In this document: positions 32,810-39,920 of the stretch, piece by piece
Position numbering within the stretch: position 1 is the stretch's first letter
Layout: the number at the start of each line of letters is the position of its first letter
From: Halorussus gelatinilyticus
GTDB lineage: Archaea > Halobacteriota > Halobacteria > Halobacteriales > Haladaptataceae
Reading direction: 5' to 3'
NCBI RefSeq assembly: GCF_023238445.1
Contig: NZ_CP096658.1
Coordinates: 1,922,001 to 1,986,000 of the forward strand
Length of the DNA: 64,000 nt
Notes under the pieces: model-generated
Told to the model about the DNA's origin: nothing
Databases searched by the model: none
What the model saw: only the letters and a program-made list of their open reading frames with translations
Made by a program: the position numbers and the translations under genes

Positions 32810-34045
32810 TCAGCGAATTACGTCGAGCCCGTTGCTCTGTTCGACCTGGTCCTGTCCGCCGTCGCTCTGGGTGCCCCACGCGTCCGACGACTGGTCGGTC
32901 GCCTCGTGAGTGCCCCCGGAGTCGCCGAGACCGTCGATGCCCTCGACGTTCTGGCTGGCGTCGAACGACTGGGCGTCCACGTCCCGCATCTCCTGGCGGG
33001 ACTTGTCGGCCTGCTTCTGGGTTGAGGGTCCGAGGACCTGCGCGCTCTGAACGCCGGTCATGATGGCCATGACCCGGACCTTGCCCTTGTAGTTGTCTTG
33101 GATGCGCGCGCCCCAGATGACGTTCGCGCTGGCTTCGAGGCGCTCGGTGATGTTGCTGGCGATGGACTCGGCCTCCTTGAGCGTGAGGTCCGGGCCGCCC
33201 GTGATGTGGACCAGTCCGCCCGACGCGCCCCTGTAGTCCACGTCGAGCAGCGGGTGGTTCATCGCGTCGCGGACGACTTCCTCGGTCTTGTTCTTGTCTT
33301 GGGTTTCGCCGACGAGCATCACCGCGACGCCGCCCTGATTCATGATAGAGGTCATGTCGGCGTAGTCGAGGTTGATGAGCGACGGTTGGGTGATGGTCTC
33401 CGAGATGCCCTTGACGGTCTCGGCGATGATCTGGTCCATCACCGAGAACGCCTTGCCGATGGGCAGGTTCGGCACGTAGTCGAGCAGTCGGTTGTTGTCC
33501 AGCACGATGATGGAGTCCGCTTCGTTGCGAAGTTTTTCGAGGCCCTCCTCGGCCTTCACCGTGCGGGCGCGCTCGACGTTGAACGGCGTCGAGACCATCC
33601 CGACGACGATTGCGCCCTGCTCTTTGGCGATTTTGGAGACGACCGGTGCCGCACCGGTGCCCGTGCCGCCGCCCATGCCTGCTGTGACGAACACGAGGTC
33701 TGCGTCGCCGAGAACCTCTTTGATGGTGCCTTGGGCCATCTCGGTGGCGCGCTCGCCCATCGAGGGGTCGCCACCAGCACCGAGACCGTTGGTCAGGCTC
33801 TTGCCGACCAGAATCTTCGTGTCGGCCTCGATCATCTTGAGGTGCTGTTTGTCGGTGTTGATGGCGACGGTGTCCGCGCCTTCGACGCCGATGTTGTAGA
33901 GCCGGTTGACCGTGTTGTTCCCGGCACCGCCACAGCCGACGATGACGATTCGGGGGTCGCCGAACTCGTCGCCGTCCGCCGAGGCGTCCATCTCGCGGCT
34001 CTCCTCTTCGGCGTTCTCCAGCGCGTCCTGAACGATATCCTGCAT
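32810..34045 (-). CDS. ftsZ2: cell division protein FtsZ2
   Basis: A 411-aa tubulin-superfamily GTPase. The N terminus [19 protein letters not shown] is characteristic of archaeal FtsZ2, which drives constriction while FtsZ1 scaffolds the ring. GTP-binding GMGGGTGTG is at residues 123-131. The synergy (T7) loop is in INLDYADM. The C-terminal tail after residue about 360 is acidic and disordered and ends with the conserved-looking GLDVIR peptide. The gene starts 3 bp after cdrS and should be co-transcribed with it. Known biology in Halobacterium and Haloferax: CdrS regulates ftsZ2 expression. The call is secure. Confidence 0.96.
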   Translation of the reverse strand: MQDIVQDALENAEEESREMDASADGDEFGDPRIVIVGCGGAGNNTVNRLYNIGVEGADTVAINTDKQHLKMIEADTKILVGKSLTNGLGAGGDPSMGERATEMAQGTIKEVLGDADLVFVTAGMGGGTGTGAAPVVSKIAKEQGAIVVGMVSTPFNVERARTVKAEEGLEKLRNEADSIIVLDNNRLLDYVPNLPIGKAFSVMDQIIAETVKGISETITQPSLINLDYADMTSIMNQGGVAVMLVGETQDKNKTEEVVRDAMNHPLLDVDYRGASGGLVHITGGPDLTLKEAESIASNITERLEASANVIWGARIQDNYKGKVRVMAIMTGVQSAQVLGPSTQKQADKSRQEMRDVDAQSFDASQNVEGIDGLGDSGGTHEATDQSSDAWGTQSDGGQDQVEQSNGLDVIR

Positions 34046-34048
34046 TGT

Positions 34049-34231
34049 CTACACCTTGGCCCACGAGCGCTTGTTGGTCGTCTGCTCGGTCTGGCCGTCT
34101 TCGTGTTCGTTCAGCATGTCTCGAACGGCGGCCCGAATCGCCTCGCTGCGGTTCGGGAACTCCCCGGTCTCGACCATCTGTTCGACTTCCTCGATCTGCT
34201 GTTTCGGAATGCGAAGTGTCACACGCTCCAT
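34049..34231 (-). CDS. cdrS: CdrS, ribbon-helix-helix regulator of cell division
   Basis: A 60-aa RHH transcription factor: beta strand MERVTLRIP, helix [10 protein letters not shown], and the turn [17 protein letters not shown] short polar tail ends in KRSWAKV. Its stop is 3 bp before ftsZ2, which matches the conserved cdrS-ftsZ2 operon of haloarchaea where CdrS controls ftsZ2. Repeated GTAAGAC/GTCTTAC elements upstream (34256-34421) are candidate binding sites. The short length kept it distinct from the longer paralog CdrL just upstream. Confidence 0.93.
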   Translation of the reverse strand: MERVTLRIPKQQIEEVEQMVETGEFPNRSEAIRAAVRDMLNEHEDGQTEQTTNKRSWAKV

Positions 34232-34255
34232 ATTTTGTAATCCCCTGTTGGTAGA

Positions 34256-34293
34256 GTAAGACGGCGCGCAGTTTCTTGCACGTACTGTCTTAC
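34256..34293. promoter_or_regulatory. inverted GTAAGAC...GTCTTAC pair, wide spacing, near cdrS start
   Basis: GTAAGAC at 34256-34262 and GTCTTAC at 34287-34293 face each other with 24 bp between them, 25-62 bp upstream of cdrS. The same 7-bp word recurs twice more upstream. A candidate operator for the RHH proteins encoded on both sides. Confidence 0.5.
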
Positions 34294-34341
34294 ACCGCGT
34301 AACCGGTTAACACGGGCGAGACGCCCGTTCTGCGGCCGGGT

Positions 34342-34359
34342 GTAAGACAACCGTCTTAC
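34342..34359. promoter_or_regulatory. perfect palindrome GTAAGAC-aacc-GTCTTAC
   Basis: A flawless 7-bp inverted repeat with a 4-bp spacer between cdrL and cdrS. It shares its half-site with the flanking elements. It is a strong candidate operator for CdrS or CdrL, since RHH dimers read short repeated half-sites. Confidence 0.6.
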
Positions 34360-34404
34360 GCGGCCATACCCACATACTCAAAAGTTAAATAGTTAACGGC
34401 GGGT

Positions 34405-34421
34405 GTAAAACACCGTCTTAC
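34405..34421. promoter_or_regulatory. near-palindrome GTAAAAC-acc-GTCTTAC overlapping cdrL stop
   Basis: The third copy of the motif, with one mismatch and a 3-bp spacer, overlaps the last codon of cdrL. TATA-like TTAAATAGTTAA sits just downstream at 34385-34396, so binding here could block or place the promoter of the cdrS-ftsZ2 transcript. Confidence 0.5.
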
Positions 34422-35122
34422 GAGCGGTCGAGGACGTCGGCGGCGGGCGTCCGACGGCCGCAACTCGGGCAGAAACCCCAGTCCGACCGCACTTCGTCGC
34501 CGCACTCGCAGAAGACGCGCCGGGACGCCTTCTCGCCGCAGTTCGGACAGTAAACGTGGTCGTCCGACAGCGTCTCCCCGCACTGCCCGCAATCGTTCTC
34601 GCGGTCGGCGGGGTCGGCGGTGGCGCGGTCGTCGGGACGGTCCGCGGCGCGACCGTCGGACCCCTGCGAGGCGGTCACGTCTCTGTCCGACGACCCGTCT
34701 GACGCGTTCGCACCTCGGCCCGCGTCGGCTCGCGCGTCGCGTTCGAGCGTCACGTTGACGTTCACGTCCTGCGCGCGCTCGGCGGTGCGGTCGCGGGCCT
34801 CCCACGCGGCGAGTCGCTCGGCCACGAGTTCGTCCACGCGCTCGGCGAGGAGCGCGTCGAGACTGTCGGCGCGTCCGGATTCGCGGTGAGTGACGTCGCC
34901 GCGTCCGTCGTCACGCCGACGCGGGCGCTCCTCGCGGGATTCACGGGCCGCGGACGGCGTGCGCCCGTCTCGCGGCGCACGCTCCGGGCCGCTGTCGGCA
35001 CGCCGGTCGCCCGCGTCGAGGTACTCGCGGAGCGCCTCGCGCATGATCTCGCTCTTGGAGGCGTCGCGGGCCTCGATGCGCTCGACCAGTTCCTCGTCCG
35101 CGCGGAAGGTTATCTTGCTCAT
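34418..35122 (-). CDS. cdrL: CdrL, ribbon-helix-helix protein with C-terminal zinc ribbons
   Basis: A 234-aa protein. The N-terminal RHH domain MSKITFRADEELVERIEARD and SEIMREALREYLD (about residues 1-40) is the DNA-binding part. A long disordered Arg/Asp linker follows (about residues 45-175). The C terminus has two zinc ribbons: CGQCG with CPNCG, and CECG with CPSCG. This is the domain order of the haloarchaeal CdrL, known to act with CdrS at the ftsZ2 locus. A TATA-like TTAAAATAC at about 35154-35164 would give a leader of roughly 10-15 nt. The gene sits 186 bp upstream of cdrS, with repeated operator-like words in the gap. Confidence 0.85.
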   Translation of the reverse strand: MSKITFRADEELVERIEARDASKSEIMREALREYLDAGDRRADSGPERAPRDGRTPSAARESREERPRRRDDGRGDVTHRESGRADSLDALLAERVDELVAERLAAWEARDRTAERAQDVNVNVTLERDARADAGRGANASDGSSDRDVTASQGSDGRAADRPDDRATADPADRENDCGQCGETLSDDHVYCPNCGEKASRRVFCECGDEVRSDWGFCPSCGRRTPAADVLDRS

Positions 35123-35222
35123 CTGGCGGTTCGGCTCTGACTATCACAGCCACGGTATTTTAATCTTCGGCCACCCGGATGACACAGAGAAGACAGGTGC
35201 CGCGGCTGTCGGATAATCCGGC

Positions 35223-35702
35223 TCAATTGCCGCTCTCGCCCTCGATTTGCCGCTGGGTCGCGTCCGACAGGTTTCGCTCCGCGAGCGGTACGTCGTCCTC
35301 CCAGAGCCAGAACGTGACCAGCGAGTAGTGGACGCCGCACTCGACGGCGATCCACCAGAGCGTCTGCTCGCGCTCCCAGAACAGCTCTCGGAGCCGTTCG
35401 GCCGACGGTCGCCGCTCGACTAGCGACCCCTGCGGCGCGTCCGACAGGTCGATCACGCCCTCGCGTTCGAGGAGGTACGCGACGACGAACGCGGCGGCTT
35501 GGTCGGACAGCGCGCGGTCCTCGCCTCGGTCGGTCTTCCACGCGTCGTAGGCCGTTTTGACCGTCTCGAAGCCGTCCCGGTCGGCCTCCGCGTCGGACAC
35601 TTCGCCCGTCATCTCCGCGACGTACTCCCGAACCTCGGTCGCCGTCGGCGGTCCGGTGGCCGCTTCGAGGTCCTCCCACGGGACCGGCGTCAGTTCGGTC
35701 AT
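35223..35702 (-). CDS. haloarchaeal protein with HTH-like C terminus, unknown
   Basis: A 159-aa acidic protein. Residues about 45-90 (ETVKTAYDAWKTDRGE and DQAAAFVVAYLLEREGVI) are helical. The C-terminal segment AERLRELFWEREQTLWWIAVECGVHYSLVTFWLWEDD has the spacing of a helix-turn-helix whose recognition helix would be VHYSLVTFWLWEDD, like MerR or resolvase-type HTHs (the pattern often annotated as 'MarR/HTH in homeodomain-like'). A regulatory role is possible but not proven. It precedes cdrL on the same strand, 100 bp away, and might be part of that transcript. Confidence 0.65.
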   Translation of the reverse strand: MTELTPVPWEDLEAATGPPTATEVREYVAEMTGEVSDAEADRDGFETVKTAYDAWKTDRGEDRALSDQAAAFVVAYLLEREGVIDLSDAPQGSLVERRPSAERLRELFWEREQTLWWIAVECGVHYSLVTFWLWEDDVPLAERNLSDATQRQIEGESGN

Positions 35703-35917
35703 AGTGGCGTCTCGACGAGCAGGGCTATAGTTCTCGTGGTGTCACGCATACGCGCATGCGAAGGCGATTACGGAAATCGTAAACATTGCTTAGAAGTGAC
35801 TATGGGTTCTGTAAGAAAATATTTTCGTTGCTCTATCGACGGAGACGGGCGCACTGGCGAGGTTCGCGTCGCGCCGCGGCGTTCGCTGGTCGGTGCCACG
35901 GTCCCGTCGAATAATAA

Positions 35918-35927
35918 CCCTTAAGTC
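35918..35927 (+). promoter_or_regulatory. tRNA-Tyr promoter TATA box
   Basis: CCCTTAAGTC, followed by CGGCAG, lies about 30-35 bp upstream of the tRNA 5' end. This is the typical haloarchaeal stable-RNA promoter form. Confidence 0.7.
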
Positions 35928-35956
35928 CGGCAGACCTCCTACGTGAAACTGCGTGC

Positions 35957-36030
35957 CCGCCCTTAGCTCAGACTGGTAGAGCAGTCGACTGTAGATCGAC
36001 TTGCCCCCCGTTCAAATCGGGGAGGGCGGA
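35957..36030 (+). tRNA. tRNA-Tyr (anticodon GUA)
   Basis: A complete 74-nt cloverleaf with no intron. Acceptor CCGCCCU pairs with AGGGCGG; the discriminator base is A36030. D arm GCUC/GAGC, anticodon stem GUCGA/UCGAC with loop CUGUAGA (anticodon GUA), T arm CCCCG-UUCAAAU-CGGGG. The C1-G72 pair is the archaeal tyrosine identity element. The 3' CCA is not encoded. The 3' half is duplicated about 106 bp downstream. Confidence 0.97.
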
Positions 36031-36033
36031 CTT
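36010..36033 (+). repeat. tRNA-Tyr 3'-end repeat, copy 1 (att-like)
   Basis: These 24 bases span the T loop, the 3' acceptor strand and 3 bp beyond the tRNA. The identical 24 bases recur at 36116-36139. Archaeal integrases commonly recombine at exactly this portion of tRNA genes. Confidence 0.75.
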
Positions 36034-36115
36034 TTCCTGCGAAAATCCGACCGATACGAGTTGAGGTTGTGAGTCGCACGCCCGCGCAGCGGAGCGAGCA
36101 GGAACGTCTCACAGT

Positions 36116-36139
36116 GTTCAAATCGGGGAGGGCGGACTT
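36116..36139 (+). repeat. tRNA-Tyr 3'-end repeat, copy 2 (att-like scar)
   Basis: A perfect copy of 36010-36033, 106 bp downstream in the same orientation, with nothing but about 80 bp of noncoding sequence between them. It fits an attachment-site scar left by an excised or decayed integrative element. Confidence 0.7.
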
Positions 36140-36159
36140 CTTCCCCGGTCGATTCGTAC

Positions 36160-36178
36160 TTGACTGTTGATCGGCTTG
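36160..36178 (+). repeat. degenerate copy of the tRNA-Tyr anticodon arm
   Basis: TTGACTGTTGATCGGCTTG matches the anticodon-arm segment TCGACTGTAGATCGACTTG of the tRNA at 16 of 19 bases. It lies 20 bp after the second 3'-end repeat, so more than one piece of the tRNA gene was copied into this spot. Between it and 36275 there is no gene. Confidence 0.45.
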
Positions 36179-36274
36179 TCTTCAGTCCCCGGAGCGTAGC
36201 GAGTGAAAGCTTGGAAGCCGCGTGTAGCGGCCGAAAGCTCCCGCTGACTTCGTATAGCGAGTAAACACGAGGCG

Positions 36275-36985
36275 TCAGTCGGCTCCCGTGACGACGAACA
36301 CCCACGCGAGTCGGGTGCGCTGGTCGAAGCAGACGTACGTGACGTCCCACGCTGCTACCGACTCGAACCAGTCGCACCACCGGTCGAACGTCGCGGAGGC
36401 GGAGAACTCGCCGTAACGTTCGCCGAAGACGGCTTCGACGAACCGTTCGCCGAGTCGCTTTGCGTCGCCTCGGTCGCCGTACGACTCCGGGACGTGTTCG
36501 TAGCCGGGGATCTCGGCGTCGACGTCGTGGAAGGGCGGTTCGAGGAAGTTGTAGTACGCGCCACCGCCGACGAGGTGACGAGCGAGGTGGCCGTCGAGCG
36601 TGTACGCCGAGTAGTGCTCCCAGTCGAGGTCGGTGTAGTCCTGCGGATGGCGGTCCGGCGACAGGTCCAGCGCGGGGAGCGCATCGGAGAGCGCGTCCGA
36701 CGCGAGGACGTCCCGATACAACCACTCCTTTCGGCCGCCTCGCGAGAGATGCCAGTCGAGCGCGTCGTTCGGCGGCACCCGCACGACGCCGAGGTGTGCG
36801 TCGCCGTTGACGTGGATGTCGCTCATGACGGTCCCGAGTTCGCGAGCGGCGTCCGGAACCACCTCGTCTCGGTCGACCGACTGTAGCGTCGTCTCCATGC
36901 GCGCGTCCGCGAGTTCGGCGTCTGACGGCGAGTCACCCCAATCGACCTCGAGCAGCGCGTCCTCGCCGTCGAACTCCTCGGCCAT
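36275..36985 (-). CDS. conserved protein of unknown function
   Basis: A 236-aa acidic soluble protein. The N-terminal half has DIHVNGDAHLGVVRVPPND and WHLSRGGRKEWLYRD; the C-terminal part has WHL- and Trp-rich strands (ATFDRWCDWFESVAAWDVTYVCFDQRTRLAWVFVV) suggesting a beta-sandwich end. No known motif was found. It lies downstream of tRNA-Tyr and its duplicated 3' end, so it could be cargo of a former integrative element, but its composition does not differ visibly from the host. Confidence 0.6.
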   Translation of the reverse strand: MAEEFDGEDALLEVDWGDSPSDAELADARMETTLQSVDRDEVVPDAARELGTVMSDIHVNGDAHLGVVRVPPNDALDWHLSRGGRKEWLYRDVLASDALSDALPALDLSPDRHPQDYTDLDWEHYSAYTLDGHLARHLVGGGAYYNFLEPPFHDVDAEIPGYEHVPESYGDRGDAKRLGERFVEAVFGERYGEFSASATFDRWCDWFESVAAWDVTYVCFDQRTRLAWVFVVTGAD

Positions 36986-37088
36986 GACTCGTCGGAGACG
37001 TCACCGGGTGAAAAAGCTCCGGGAACGAACTTCGTGAACGGATGCGCCCGGAGTGCGGGTCCGTTCTTCGACGCCGGAACCGACCGCC

Positions 37089-37286
37089 TCAGTCCTCGGA
37101 ATCCCCCACCAACGAAGGAGGACACTCGTGGTTCTCCACGCGGTACTTCGAGTACTTGATGCCGCAGCGCGGACACTGCACCGTCACTCGATTGGTGTAC
37201 CAGATACCGCCGTAGAGCAGGACGACCAGATAGAGGAAGTTCACGAAGAGGATGCCCAAGTAGACGCTCGCGTAGTCGATTGCCAT
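37089..37286 (-). CDS. small single-span membrane protein with zinc-finger-like motif
   Basis: A 65-aa protein. One helix at about residues 5-25 (ASVYLGILFVNFLYLVVLLY) is followed by a cytoplasmic metal-site-like segment CPRCGIKYSKYRVENHEC (residues 37-54), with CxxC plus a His-x-Cys spacing. ATG 37286 is preferred because it starts just before the helix; an in-frame start six codons upstream is possible. Unknown role; no neighbour on the same strand within 100 bp. Confidence 0.6.
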   Translation of the reverse strand: MAIDYASVYLGILFVNFLYLVVLLYGGIWYTNRVTVQCPRCGIKYSKYRVENHECPPSLVGDSED

Positions 37287-37537
37287 TCCTCCCTGCTCAC
37301 CCACCTAGTCACGGTACGTGGTTGGCCATGTTAGTACTTACCGCACACTCCCTCCGCGGTCGAGTCGGGCCTGCCGATACCCGGTCGGGTCGTCACAGGT
37401 TCGTCCACGCGCTCGGTGCGTCGGGTGCGGCGGCGGGACCGTCCGAATGACCGGATCGACGAAGAGGGAGCGGTCGGCGACTTCTGCCTCCCGCACCGAC
37501 CCGGAGCTATTTATCGAACCTGTTCGTAGTATGTCGT

Positions 37538-37762
37538 ATGGACTACCAGCAGAACGTCGGCGGTATCGACCGCATCGTTCGGGGCGTCCTCGGCATCTGG
37601 CTCGTCGCCGTCGCCATCAGCGCGTTCCTCGACGAGAAGCGCGTGACGGCCGCGACCGCGGCCATCGCGGGCGCTGGACTCCTCCGCAACGCCCAAGCAC
37701 AGCACTGCGGCGGGAACGCGCTGTTGGGCATCGACACGACCTCCGACGAATCGGCGGAGTGA
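37538..37762 (+). CDS. DUF2892-type membrane protein
   Basis: A 74-aa protein with the DUF2892 (YgaP C-terminal) pattern: an N-terminal QNVGGIDRIVRGVLGIWLV helix and a second helix after residue 35, then QHCGGNALLG. In haloarchaea it is common as a free-standing small membrane protein. TATA-like CTATTTATC at 37508-37516 is 25-30 bp before the ATG, so the mRNA is probably leaderless. Function unknown. Confidence 0.8.
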   Translation: MDYQQNVGGIDRIVRGVLGIWLVAVAISAFLDEKRVTAATAAIAGAGLLRNAQAQHCGGNALLGIDTTSDESAE

Positions 37763-37798
37763 CCCGCCGCGGGCGGGTAGTCGAGCGACGGCCGCTGG

Positions 37799-38125
37799 TC
37801 AGGGGCTTCGGTCCTGAACTTCGATGATCTCGGCGTTGTCCACGTACTCCTCGCCGCCGCCCTTCCGGACCTGAATCGTCTTGCTCGGCAGGTCCTCGTG
37901 GGTCTGTTCTTGAGGCACCGACACCGCGGTCACCTCCTCCAGGGTCACCGAACGCCGGAGGAACGTCTCGCCATCCTCGGTCACGCGCTCCCACTCGTCG
38001 GCGTCCCCGTCGAACTCGTCGGTGCCGAAGTACTCCTCGGGGTCGCGGTCCGGGGACACGTCGCCCTCCGAGCGCACCGCGTCGTCGGCCTCGTCGTGCT
38101 GGTACTGTTCGAGGTGTACGAGCAT
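37799..38125 (-). CDS. small acidic haloarchaeal protein, unknown
   Basis: A 108-aa very acidic protein. The core WERVTEDGETFLRRSVTLEEVTAVSVPQE looks like a small beta-barrel domain and the C terminus TIQVRKGGGEEYVDNAEII ends in more strands. No catalytic residue pattern. It is convergent with the DUF2892 gene and divergent from the DUF21 gene. Real-gene support comes from even amino acid composition and a clean ATG at 38125. Confidence 0.6.
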   Translation of the reverse strand: MLVHLEQYQHDEADDAVRSEGDVSPDRDPEEYFGTDEFDGDADEWERVTEDGETFLRRSVTLEEVTAVSVPQEQTHEDLPSKTIQVRKGGGEEYVDNAEIIEVQDRSP

Positions 38126-38286
38126 GGCGGTGTTTGGAGACGTGTGGGGATAATTGGCGTGGCCAGATTACGCGGTTACACGGCACCAAACCGGACTCCT
38201 CGGGCTCGCTGGCGCGACGACCCCGCGTCTGCAGTCCGAGCCGCTTTCCCGCCAACTTTTGTCAGGGACCGCCGAACCTGCCGACC

Positions 38287-38805
38287 ATGCTCGAACTTCC
38301 ACGGTCGTTGCTGGCCGCCGGAGCGGTCGTCGTACTCCTCGCGCTCAGTGCCTTCTTCTCCAGCAGCGAGACGGCCATCTTCTCGCTCTCCGTCGAGTGG
38401 ATGGCCGAGCGCGCGGCCGCGGGCGACCGACGCGCGGCCCTGCTCTCGGCGTTGCGCGAGGACCCACACCGGCTGCTCGTGACCCTGCTCGTCGGCAACA
38501 ACCTCGTGAACGTCGCGCTCTCCAGCGTCGTGACGGTCGTCCTCGTGGGCGCGCTTCCGGCGGGACTGGCCGTCACCGCCGCGACGGTCGTCGTCACCTC
38601 GCTGGTCCTGATATTCGGCGAGATCATCCCGAAGTCGTACGGACTCGGCAACGGCGAACGGTGGTCGCTCCGGGTCGCCCGGCCCCTGTCGCTCGTCGAG
38701 CGCGCTCTCTACCCTCTCGTCGTGCTGTTCGACGCGCTCACCCGCGGTACGAGTCAGCGCCTCGGCGGCGACACGGACATCGAGGAGCAGTACCTCGACG
38801 ACTGA
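38287..38805 (+). CDS. DUF21/CNNM transmembrane domain protein, short form
   Basis: A 172-aa membrane protein with the DUF21 (CNNM) signature: LSAFFSSSETAIFSLSVEWM and LVGNNLVNVALSSVVTVVL, then FGEIIPKSYGLGNGERWSL. Four helices. The CBS pair and CorC_HlyC domains that normally follow are missing, so this is a stand-alone membrane module as also seen in some haloarchaea. CNNM proteins are linked to Mg or Na ion transport. ATG 38287 is used. Confidence 0.8.
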   Translation: MLELPRSLLAAGAVVVLLALSAFFSSSETAIFSLSVEWMAERAAAGDRRAALLSALREDPHRLLVTLLVGNNLVNVALSSVVTVVLVGALPAGLAVTAATVVVTSLVLIFGEIIPKSYGLGNGERWSLRVARPLSLVERALYPLVVLFDALTRGTSQRLGGDTDIEEQYLDD

Positions 38806-38835
38806 GACCGACTCGCGCCGCCAGCGGCGGTCCCG

Positions 38836-39369
38836 TCAGGCGAAGCCGAAGCTCTCGATCTCTGGCCGACCCAGCACGTCCATCACGGTCTCGTAGAGGT
38901 CCCGGACCTGCGGGCGGACCCGGCCGGTCCGGTTCCGGTCGCCGACCCAGCGGTACCGAATCGTCCCCTCGGGGTCCACGAAGAAGCAGGCCGGGCGCGC
39001 CCGCCGGGCGACGCCGAACGCCCGGTAGGTGACGCCGTAGGACTCGGCGATAGAGAGGTCGCGGTCCGAGCAGAAGGGGTAGGTCACGTCGAGGTAGTCG
39101 GCGAACTCCCGGTCGGTTCGCGGTCTGGCGCGGTTCACGCCGACGACGCGGAGCCGGTCGTCGGCGGTGAACCAGTCGTACTCGCCGAGCGCGTGTCGCT
39201 GGGCGAACGACTCGGATTCGAAGTCGGTCGGTTGGAACACCAGCAACACCGCGCCGTCCAAGCGCAGCGACGACAGCGACACCTCCGACACCGACCCGTC
39301 GGGCGTCGCCAGCGGCGCGGTGAACGCCGGGGCCTGCGAGCCGACGGTCGGACCGCCCGATTCTCCCAT
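38836..39369 (-). CDS. AhpC/TSA-type redoxin lacking the peroxidatic cysteine
   Basis: A 177-aa peroxiredoxin-fold protein: VGSQAPAFTAPLATPDG at the N terminus, LSSLRLDGAVLLVFQPTDF strand, and the C-terminal FFVDPEGTIRYRWVGD. In peroxiredoxins the loop after the F-x-P strand holds the catalytic Cys in PxxxTxxC. Here it reads PTDFESES, with Ser at that position, and the only Cys residues (YPFCSDRD and ARPACFFVD) do not replace it. So the fold is kept but the classic peroxidase reaction is unlikely. No partner reductase is adjacent. Confidence 0.8.
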   Translation of the reverse strand: MGESGGPTVGSQAPAFTAPLATPDGSVSEVSLSSLRLDGAVLLVFQPTDFESESFAQRHALGEYDWFTADDRLRVVGVNRARPRTDREFADYLDVTYPFCSDRDLSIAESYGVTYRAFGVARRARPACFFVDPEGTIRYRWVGDRNRTGRVRPQVRDLYETVMDVLGRPEIESFGFA

Positions 39370-39495
39370 CGTTCACGACGATTCGGCGAATCAATTTAAA
39401 GTTTCCTCAGATGCGCCGCGGTCGGCAGTCGGACTCGAACTCGTCGGTCGCTCTTTTCGACCGATTTATATCGTCGGAATCGCAACGCATGCGCC

Positions 39496-39849
39496 GTGAG
39501 TTCTCCGCTCGTCGCCGACGCGCTGGTCGTCGTGGCGCTGTTCGGCTTCTACGCAGGGCTGGCGTGGGACCTCGGCGCGACCACCGAGGTCATCGACCCG
39601 CGGCTCGGACTGGGGCTGTCGCTCGGCGGCTACGTCTCGGGCGGCGTCGGCGTCCTGTTGGCGGTAGCGACCGTCGCGGTAGAGGCCTCGACCGCGGGAC
39701 CGGACGCGGTCGCCGTGGCCGCGATTGTCGCCGGTCTCGGCCCGCTGTTCGCGGTCGTGTTCGGACTCTGCGTTCGGTTGGGCATCGCCGTCTACGCGGT
39801 GTTGCTCCGAATCGGATTCCGGCTGTCGCGGGTTAGCGAGTTCGATTGA
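39496..39849 (+). CDS. small membrane protein, unknown
   Basis: A 117-aa protein with three to four helices (about residues 5-25, 38-62, 69-91 and 92-110) and a GTG start at 39496. TATA-like GATTTATATC at about 39461-39470 is 26-30 bp upstream, supporting this start and a near-leaderless mRNA. No family was recognised. It lies between a redoxin gene (divergent) and the M24 peptidase-like gene (same strand, 71 bp). Confidence 0.6.
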   Translation: MSSPLVADALVVVALFGFYAGLAWDLGATTEVIDPRLGLGLSLGGYVSGGVGVLLAVATVAVEASTAGPDAVAVAAIVAGLGPLFAVVFGLCVRLGIAVYAVLLRIGFRLSRVSEFD

Positions 39850-39920
39850 GTCGTTACTCCTCGCCGACGAGTTGCCCCCATGTCAATACTTAACCGGCCG
39901 CATTGCGTGGGTTCGGCCGT

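Noticed and set aside
35803-35924. 40-aa frame upstream of tRNA-Tyr (MGSVRKYFRCSIDGDGRTGE...)
   Set aside because: Runs into the tRNA promoter (stop within TTAAGTC) and lacks its own convincing promoter; the composition is not clearly protein-like.
36031-36274. a second tRNA gene after tRNA-Tyr
   Set aside because: Only the T-arm/acceptor half and a degenerate anticodon arm are present; no D arm or 5' acceptor strand can be paired, so it cannot fold into a tRNA.
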